The notes under the pieces were generated by a model. The model did no database searches. It saw nothing but the letters and a program-made list of their open reading frames with translations, and was not told where the DNA came from. Shown piece after piece: positions 1 through 4,903 of a DNA stretch of 7,742 nt (within the stretch, counting starts at the first letter, position 1; every line of letters starts with the position of its first letter). The position numbers were made by a program, and so were the translations under genes. The stretch covers positions 1-7,742 of the forward strand of contig JAAOZO010000193.1 of NCBI GenBank assembly GCA_011605715.1, read 5' to 3'. Origin of the DNA: Nitrososphaerota archaeon. GTDB lineage: Archaea > Thermoproteota > EX4484-205 > JAAOZO01.

Positions 1-341
1 ACTTGTAGTGCTACTACTTCACCACTCTTTACTTCTCTAGCTGCCCATAAGTAAGCTTTTTTCGTTAAATTAAAGATTACAGTCTCATCTGCAGCTATAA
101 AGCCTCTCTTCTTTATTTCAATGTTAAGGAGAAGCTCACCAGCTTCTAAATACCATTGCCTTATTGCTTCTCTGCTTACTTTGTAGCCTAATCCTTCTAA
201 GAATTCTTTTACCTGAGCTAAGCTTAATCCTAGAGTGTAAACTTTAACTCCAATTGCTTTTACAAAGAGGTCAACTCTTCTCCTAGGAAAGATTTTTTTA
301 TCGCTGAACAAAGAATATAGCTGGCCTATGCTTACTTTCAA
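1..341 (-). CDS. DDE-type IS transposase, N-terminal part (cut by window edge)
   Basis: This frame is open to the window edge and gives 113 residues from a TTG at 341. The N-terminal half (RRRVDLFVKAIGVKVYTLGL, then SLAQVKEFLEGLGYKVSREA) has the look of the helix-turn-helix DNA-binding region of IS6/IS240-like and related archaeal transposases. It is followed by WY-LEAGELL and then by ADETVIF, whose Asp is the probable first acidic residue of the DDE catalytic triad, and by YLWAAREVKSGEVVAL, the typical strand after it. The remaining catalytic Asp and Glu would lie outside the window. The enzyme would cut and join the ends of its own element. A GTG at 350 gives a start three codons earlier, but it lies inside the Shine-Dalgarno sequence, so TTG at 341 is preferred. 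The exact IS family is uncertain; a DDE transposase is a confident call. Confidence 0.8.
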   Translation of the reverse strand, partial: MKVSIGQLYSLFSDKKIFPRRRVDLFVKAIGVKVYTLGLSLAQVKEFLEGLGYKVSREAIRQWYLEAGELLLNIEIKKRGFIAADETVIFNLTKKAYLWAAREVKSGEVVALQ

Positions 342-345
342 TGTT

Positions 346-352
346 ATCACCT
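346..352 (-). promoter_or_regulatory. Shine-Dalgarno site deciding the transposase start
   Basis: On the minus strand the sequence AGGTGAT runs from 352 to 346 and matches the anti-Shine-Dalgarno end of archaeal 16S rRNA. It ends four bases before TTG at 341. The alternative GTG at 350 is part of the site itself, so it could not be initiated from it. A TATA-like GGCTTATAGG at 388-379 would place transcription start near 357, leaving a short leader that contains this site. Confidence 0.6.
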
Positions 353-505
353 AAGTATTGTTCAAGGGTAAGCATGGGCCTATAAGCCTTAAGTTGACAG
401 TCTCTGAAAACAAAGTAAGATGCCTTTCTGCATTTCAACAAAGAACCTAGAAAGAAGAAAGAAAGCTCTCTCTAGATTGGTTTCAAATTTGGAGATTTTT
501 ATAGT

Positions 506-808
506 GTGGAAGACATTGTTTCTGCTTTAAAAGGTAAAGAAGAGATAATCAATACATCGTATGGGCAAATAAAATGTGATGAAATAGCAAGTTTAATCTC
601 AAGAGAAGGCTTAGGCATACATGAAGTTTTTGCGAGACTTACTATGCATGAAGCAAAAAGAGCTTTACGTATGAAGAAAATAGAAAAGAAACGACAGAAG
701 ATCTTAGTGATTTTTGTTTCTGAACTAATAGATGCACCTGCGGTAAGCAATATAGATGAGATAATTTCAAAGCTTAACGAGGCTGATTTTGCGCCAACAA
801 GCGCGTAA
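506..808 (+). CDS. Small charged hypothetical protein, 100 aa
   Basis: I do not recognise this protein. It starts at a GTG, with GGAG 11 bases upstream, and in-frame stops at 416 and 473 rule out a longer N-terminus. It is rich in Lys and Glu, with a basic helical middle (residues about 47-66, ending KKIEKKRQK), then a hydrophobic strand ILVIFVSELI and an acidic helix NIDEIISKLNEADF. There is no membrane segment, signal peptide or metal-binding Cys pair. Codon choice follows the purine-first pattern of the neighbouring real genes, while the overlapping minus-strand frame gives a Ser/Ile/Phe-rich sequence typical of an antisense shadow. It lies between an insertion sequence and the convergent PEP carboxykinase gene. 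After the TAA the same frame stays open for 21 more codons, and an AGGAGG follows within three bases; either could mean that the gene is damaged or cut off from a lost partner. Real gene likely, function unknown. Confidence 0.5.
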   Translation: MEDIVSALKGKEEIINTSYGQIKCDEIASLISREGLGIHEVFARLTMHEAKRALRMKKIEKKRQKILVIFVSELIDAPAVSNIDEIISKLNEADFAPTSA

Positions 809-854
809 TTAGGAGGAAGTGGGAGTAGTTTTGAAATTGACAAAGAAGGAGTTG

Positions 855-2642
855 CTAAAAGTCCATTGAACTAACTATTTCCTCAGGTAATTCAGGACAG
901 TTCTTTCTAAGCCAATACTTACTTTCTTCGACCTCAGCCTTTAGAAGTTCCTTAAATTCGCTCATGGAAAGGTAGGAGGTTGGGTCAAGTTCTATTAACC
1001 GCTCCTTTTTCAGACCGGGAACGTTAGAAGGAACAAGAACCTTTTCTCCCCAAATGGGATGAGGCTTATATTCTATAGCCCCTCTAGTTGATTGAAGTAT
1101 AAAGAGTTCGTCTTCTTCAATGGAAGGCTTTGTTCCGCCGTTTGGTACAGGTAGCCCATTGTTTTTTACCAAGATTGGTTCTGGAACTTGAATTACCTTA
1201 TCACCAAGCTTTCTCTCCACCCACCTGTACTTAGCACCAATTCTTCCAGTTGATATGAAAACAAACACCTCTATTGGATCTTTCTTAGATCTTTTCTTTA
1301 GGAACTCGTAGAACCTCATAAGGTGTGCATAATCTTTTACCCCAACTGTAAATTCAGAAAACCTCGGCACATACCTTATTTGCCCAACCAAATCATTCGA
1401 TTGCGCGGGATGACCAATAGTTTTTCCATCAGCGAGAACTTTAACAGCAAAGGCAGGATCAACAATCTTCATCCATGCATAAGAAGTAAAGTAACTTGGA
1501 GATATAAAAACAGCTGTAGTCATAGGACCACTAGAAACTATATCTCCATCAAAGTAACCAGTATCTTCAAGATGTATAACGCTTCTAGAATTTCTGTTGG
1601 GTCTTCCAAAGTACTGAAATATCTCTCCTTTAAAGCTAGGATTTCCATTCTCATCGAACTCGGTTATTTCATGAAGAGCTCTAGGACTAAACGCACCTTT
1701 CCACATTGCAATTTGATCAGGTGTAAGATTTTCAGTCTTCGTCCATGAACTCTTTTCCGAACCATAAACTCTATCTTCTGCTATTGCTATTATATCGTCA
1801 TTTTTTATAACCTGATCTTTCACGTACTCAAGTGGATTTATTCCAAATTTCTCTATAAAAATCTTTGAGTTTTCTTCATTCCACATATAAAAGCTGTGTG
1901 TAGACTTTCCACTTCCAGTAAGGCCCCATATTGCCATAACTATCCTCTTCCAAGATCCATCAACTTTTTTAACAGTGAACTCTTTTAAGGCAGCATGTTC
2001 TCCAGTACAACCTTTCTTGTAAACGTACTGAATCCAGTGAGTTAAAACAGACTTCTTCACTTCGCCCTGGTATGAAGACAAAGTTATTACTGTAAAGTTA
2101 TGGTTTGGAAACCTTACAACAGCCATCAGCTTATCAGTTCCAGGAATTTTTGGGTTTCCTAGGTAATGAGGTATGACAAAAACTTCTACATCTGGCTCTT
2201 CTTCTGGAGGTGCAGGGTAAACAAGCTGTAACCATCTATAAGCTATATCTGGAAATTGAGGATCAACGTAAACTCTGGCATGCATCTGAACAATTGTCCC
2301 AGGCTTTCCTACGTAGCCATCTACTTTTATCAAAGGTCCTTGAGCTAGAATGTGCTCAAGAACTCTTAACAAAAAAATTTTGTGTTCTTCTTTTAAGTCT
2401 TCTTCTTTCTCTACGACGACGGTATTTGCCGCAGACCTACTCCATATGTTTGAGGCCCATCCCCAAGAACCATTTTTAAAACTTGTTCCATAAAGCTTCG
2501 CTCTCTCGAATAGGTCTTGGGGGTTATCCAAAATAGCAGTTAGGCCAGCCCTCCTCTTCGCTTCGATAATTCTCTTAAAGGCCAGCTTAAAATTTTCTAT
2601 AGTTATCTGTTCTGGAGGAGGGATTAGTCTTTCTAACACCAT
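855..2642 (-). CDS. pckA: Phosphoenolpyruvate carboxykinase (ATP)
   Basis: This cytosolic enzyme converts oxaloacetate and ATP to phosphoenolpyruvate, CO2 and ADP, the first committed step of gluconeogenesis. Counting from ATG at 2642 (595 aa), signatures of the ATP-type family are in order: an Arg in SRSAANTV (about residue 69) for oxaloacetate binding, YQGEVKKSVL (about 191-200) with the metal-binding Lys, a His in GEHAALKEF (about 216), the P-loop GLTGSGKST (about 240-248), the Mg-binding Asp pair in KNDD (about 280-283) and an Arg in NRNSRSVIHLED (about 353). E. coli PckA has the equivalents GEMKKG, GLSGTGKTT and GDDEHGW. At 595 residues it is some 50 longer than bacterial enzymes, and the sequence around the Asp pair differs from the canonical one. 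A TTG at 2657 would add five residues, but a TATA-like element at 2669-2677 would place transcription start downstream of it. Converges on the small ORF; divergent from the DUF4838 gene. Confidence 0.93.
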   Translation of the reverse strand: MVLERLIPPPEQITIENFKLAFKRIIEAKRRAGLTAILDNPQDLFERAKLYGTSFKNGSWGWASNIWSRSAANTVVVEKEEDLKEEHKIFLLRVLEHILAQGPLIKVDGYVGKPGTIVQMHARVYVDPQFPDIAYRWLQLVYPAPPEEEPDVEVFVIPHYLGNPKIPGTDKLMAVVRFPNHNFTVITLSSYQGEVKKSVLTHWIQYVYKKGCTGEHAALKEFTVKKVDGSWKRIVMAIWGLTGSGKSTHSFYMWNEENSKIFIEKFGINPLEYVKDQVIKNDDIIAIAEDRVYGSEKSSWTKTENLTPDQIAMWKGAFSPRALHEITEFDENGNPSFKGEIFQYFGRPNRNSRSVIHLEDTGYFDGDIVSSGPMTTAVFISPSYFTSYAWMKIVDPAFAVKVLADGKTIGHPAQSNDLVGQIRYVPRFSEFTVGVKDYAHLMRFYEFLKKRSKKDPIEVFVFISTGRIGAKYRWVERKLGDKVIQVPEPILVKNNGLPVPNGGTKPSIEEDELFILQSTRGAIEYKPHPIWGEKVLVPSNVPGLKKERLIELDPTSYLSMSEFKELLKAEVEESKYWLRKNCPELPEEIVSSMDF

Positions 2643-2668
2643 TCTCTTCTCATCCAAGACTTAGAACC

Positions 2669-2677
2669 ATTAAAAAG
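2669..2677 (-). promoter_or_regulatory. Candidate TATA box for pckA
   Basis: Read on the minus strand, CTTTTTAAT is centred about 31 bases before the ATG at 2642, the same spacing as in the GH36 gene. Transcription would start near 2647, giving a leader of about five bases and excluding the upstream TTG at 2657. A second A/T-rich candidate, CTATATTTT near 2688-2697, would start a transcript near 2667 instead. The choice is not certain. Confidence 0.4.
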
Positions 2678-3058
2678 CATTACTCAAAAAAATATAGCAA
2701 AAAGCCAATGTTCAGAAGCAGTTTTTTTGAATAGACAACTAACGTATTAATGGCCAAATTATAACATATTCATCCCTATAAAGATTTTTCAATATATATA
2801 AATTAGAATTTTTGAAAAAATACCTTAACCTCATTTTTAAATGAAGTATAAAGCTTATTTATATGATAAAAAGATTTCACTTCAAAAAATTCTTGAGCTT
2901 TTCTTTCTCTATGTTGATGAGAAGAGATTTAGAAACTTCCAAAATAAGACATTTTATTATCCATTTTTACCTATGTTTAATAGTGAAAAAGTCAAAAGAC
3001 TTACATAGCTTTTCAAAAGGCTTTAGAAGGTCTAGAGTTGAAGCTTTAGGATGAATTG
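2678..3058. other. Long intergenic region between divergent genes
   Basis: About 450 bp separate the divergent pckA and DUF4838 starts, which is long for a compact archaeal genome. Between the two promoters, the sequence is very A/T-rich at 2760-2870 and holds several TATA-like stretches on the plus strand (near 2778, 2793 and 2858). There is a perfect palindrome TCATTT-TT-AAATGA at 2831-2844 and an A/T mirror ATTTTTGAAAAAAT at 2808-2821. A plus-strand ORF at 2863-3054 exists, but its composition does not look like protein. The minus-strand frame across 2877-3078 reads more like protein but is broken by a stop. No tRNA or structured RNA is evident. Regulatory DNA plus a decayed gene is my best reading. 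Confidence 0.45.
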
Positions 3059-3074
3059 TCGAAAGGTTTATAAT
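3059..3074 (+). promoter_or_regulatory. BRE/TATA promoter of the DUF4838 gene
   Basis: A purine-rich BRE (CGAAAGG at 3060-3066) is followed at once by the TATA box TTTATAAT at 3067-3074. The box is centred about 26 bases before the ATG at 3096, so transcription should start at or within a base or two of the start codon. There is no Shine-Dalgarno sequence. A leaderless mRNA is predicted, as is common in Thermoproteota. Confidence 0.75.
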
Positions 3075-3095
3075 TAAAAACTAAAGTGTAAAGCT

Positions 3096-4790
3096 ATGAG
3101 TAAAATAGCGATTGTAAAGAATGGGAAGAGTGACTATACCATAGTAGTTGCAAAAGAGGCTATTCCATCAGAGCGTTATGCGGCTGAAGAATTGCAACTA
3201 TACTTAGAACGAATTAGCGGTGCAAAGCTACCTATTGTTTCCGACGATGATAAAGTTAAAGAGCATGAAATTATCTTGGGCGATAGTGTACATCTAAGAA
3301 AACTGAACCTAGGCATTGATTTTTCTGAGCTAAAAGACGAGGGATTCATAATAAGAACGTATAAGAACTACCTTATTATTGCAGGTGGAAAGCCTAGAGG
3401 GACGTTGTATGGTGTTTATGCACTACTTGAAGAGAAACTTGGCGTTCGGTGGCTTACTCCAGAAGTAGAACAGGTTCCAAAGAGAAGTACAATAGAAATA
3501 CAAGAACTAAATGAAACTCAGCTACCTGCGTTCGAGTATAGAGAAGTTTTCTGGACAGAAATGCTACGGGATGCAAACTTTGCAGCAAGACACAGACTCA
3601 ACGGAAATCACTACAATCTAACAGAGAAGCATGGAGGGAAAGCAGTTTCTTTCTACCCATTTGTTCATAGTATGGACTTACTTATTCCTCGTGAACTTTT
3701 TAAAGATCATCCTGAATACTTTCCAATGATAAATGGAAAAAGAGTTGATGGTTACGTTCAACGTTGTCTCTCTAACCCTGAAGTTGTAAAGCTAGCTATA
3801 GAAAGAGTTAAACAGTGGATAAAAGAGCACCCTGAAGCAACCATAATTGATGTTTCTCAAAACGATACTGGCTATTGGTGTCAATGCCCAAACTGTAAAG
3901 CTTTAGATGAAACAGAAGGTTCTCCGTCAGCTTCTATCATAAAGTTTGTTAATACTATAGCTGAAGCTATAGAAAAGGAATACCCAAACATAAGAATAGA
4001 AACTTTAGCATATCAGTACAGCAGAAAACCTCCAAAGACATTGAAACCTCATCGTAATGTAATCATTAGACTTTGTTCAATTGAGTGTTGTTTTGCTCAT
4101 CCACTAGCGTCTTGCCCTTCTGAAGAAAACAGCCATTTTAGAGAAGATATTGTGGCATGGCAACCAGTTGCACCTTTACTTTACGTTTGGGATTATACAA
4201 CTAACTTTGCTCACTATCTACAACCATTTCCAAACTTCAACGTACTGCAAGAAAATGTTAAGTTTTTTGCTAAGCACGGTGTTAAAGGTTTGTTTGAACA
4301 AGGTAACTACTCGCCAGGAGGGAATGGTGAGATGGCTCCACTTAGAGCTTATGTACTTGCAAAGTTACTTTGGAATCCAGAAACAAACGTAGAACAACAC
4401 ATAAAAGACTTCACAAACGGTTACTACGGAAAAGCGGCAGAACCAATTTATTCCTACTTAAAACTTCTTCACTCTCAGGTGAAAGAAGAAAATGTCCATG
4501 CACATATTTTTGATCCACCTACAGCACCTTACTTAAACGACGAACTTCTAGAGAAAGCAGAGAAGCTTTTCGATGAAGCTGAAAAGCTAGCGGAAAGTGA
4601 GGAAATAAGGCTTCGCGTCCAAGTAGCACGCTTGCCAATCTGGTACGTTAAGTTAGCAACTAATAGAGTTGCTGGTGAAGCTCGAAGAGAATTGCTGAAG
4701 AAATTTATTAGTGTTGCTAAGAAAGCTGGAATAACGAACATCAGTGAAGGCAAGAAGTTAGAGGATTGGGAAAGAGAAATAAGCACCTAG
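3096..4790 (+). CDS. DUF4838 family protein, predicted glycan-active enzyme
   Basis: This 564-residue protein belongs to the DUF4838 family, found mainly in glycan-degrading bacteria; I know of no firmly assigned reaction. Residues 14-130 resemble the N-terminal domain that precedes the barrel in GH67 alpha-glucuronidases and GH20 hexosaminidases (AAEELQLYLERISGAKLPI, GFIIRTYKNYLIIAGGKPRG, then LGVRWLTP). The rest should be a TIM-barrel-like domain with the family hallmarks: DVSQNDTGYWCQCPNC (252-267), LCSIECCFAHPL (326-337), YVWDYTTNFAHYL (363-375), EQGNYSPGGNGEM (401-413) and a helical tail of about 100 residues. Cys 262, 264, 267, 328, 331, 332 and 340 could bind a metal or form structural pairs. 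Acidic candidates for catalysis are Asp257, Glu330, Asp366 and Glu401. No signal peptide is visible, so it should be cytosolic, unlike many bacterial relatives. It is transcribed alone and convergent with a GH36 gene. The family call is firm; the activity is inferred. Confidence 0.88.
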   Translation: MSKIAIVKNGKSDYTIVVAKEAIPSERYAAEELQLYLERISGAKLPIVSDDDKVKEHEIILGDSVHLRKLNLGIDFSELKDEGFIIRTYKNYLIIAGGKPRGTLYGVYALLEEKLGVRWLTPEVEQVPKRSTIEIQELNETQLPAFEYREVFWTEMLRDANFAARHRLNGNHYNLTEKHGGKAVSFYPFVHSMDLLIPRELFKDHPEYFPMINGKRVDGYVQRCLSNPEVVKLAIERVKQWIKEHPEATIIDVSQNDTGYWCQCPNCKALDETEGSPSASIIKFVNTIAEAIEKEYPNIRIETLAYQYSRKPPKTLKPHRNVIIRLCSIECCFAHPLASCPSEENSHFREDIVAWQPVAPLLYVWDYTTNFAHYLQPFPNFNVLQENVKFFAKHGVKGLFEQGNYSPGGNGEMAPLRAYVLAKLLWNPETNVEQHIKDFTNGYYGKAAEPIYSYLKLLHSQVKEENVHAHIFDPPTAPYLNDELLEKAEKLFDEAEKLAESEEIRLRVQVARLPIWYVKLATNRVAGEARRELLKKFISVAKKAGITNISEGKKLEDWEREIST

Positions 4791-4802
4791 CAACACCAGA
4801 AA

Positions 4803-4840
4803 ACTCAAAAAGTTGTGAGCTTTTTATAACTTTTTTGAGT
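4803..4840. terminator. Bidirectional hairpin terminator between convergent genes
   Basis: ACTCAAAAAGTT (4803-4814) pairs with AACTTTTTTGAGT (4828-4840), a 12-bp stem with one bulged base and a 13-base loop. It begins 13 bp after the DUF4838 stop. The T-runs lie on the plus strand at 4820-4825 and 4831-4836, and the A-run of the left arm gives a T-run on the minus strand. It can therefore serve the DUF4838 gene directly and the GH36 gene from the other side. Archaeal termination needs chiefly the U-tract, so the stem may be extra. Confidence 0.65.
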
Positions 4841-4903
4841 ATACTTATCGATGTTAATAATTCTAGTTTTACTTAGTATTAGATTGCTTATAGAATAGTG
4901 TTT

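Larger units (their letters stand above)
1..390 (-). mobile_element. Insertion sequence, one end only (partial)
   Basis: The window starts inside an insertion sequence whose transposase reads leftward off the edge. Only the 5' side of the element is present. Its outer boundary should lie between the transposase start and the small ORF that begins near 506, but the other end is outside the window, so I cannot match terminal inverted repeats or a target-site duplication. The right limit given here is simply the transposase promoter region and is approximate. Confidence 0.5.

Noticed and set aside
499..843. Minus-strand ORF of 114 aa opposite the small plus-strand ORF
   Set aside because: Ser/Ile/Phe-rich composition typical of an antisense shadow, and no promoter or ribosome site was seen; the plus-strand frame has better codon use.
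1323..1748. Plus-strand ORF of 141 aa inside pckA
   Set aside because: Lies wholly antisense to a well-supported enzyme with all its motifs; rich in Arg, Ser and Ile with no recognisable domain.
2911..2935. Possible C/D-box guide RNA starting at a TGATGA motif
   Set aside because: No CTGA box D or D' follows within the expected 50-60 bases.
2863..3054. Plus-strand ORF of 63 aa in the intergenic region
   Set aside because: Its start overlaps the TATA-like stretch that would have to promote it, there is no ribosome site, and the Phe/Ser/Lys/His-rich product does not look like a protein.
2845..3094. Near-repeat AGTATAAAGCT (2845) and AGTGTAAAGCT (3084)
   Set aside because: Eleven bases with one mismatch in A/T-rich DNA is expected by chance, and no third copy or surrounding similarity was seen.
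4150..4786. Overlapping ORFs inside the DUF4838 gene on both strands
   Set aside because: Alternative frames of a confidently assigned coding region, without start signals or protein-like composition.
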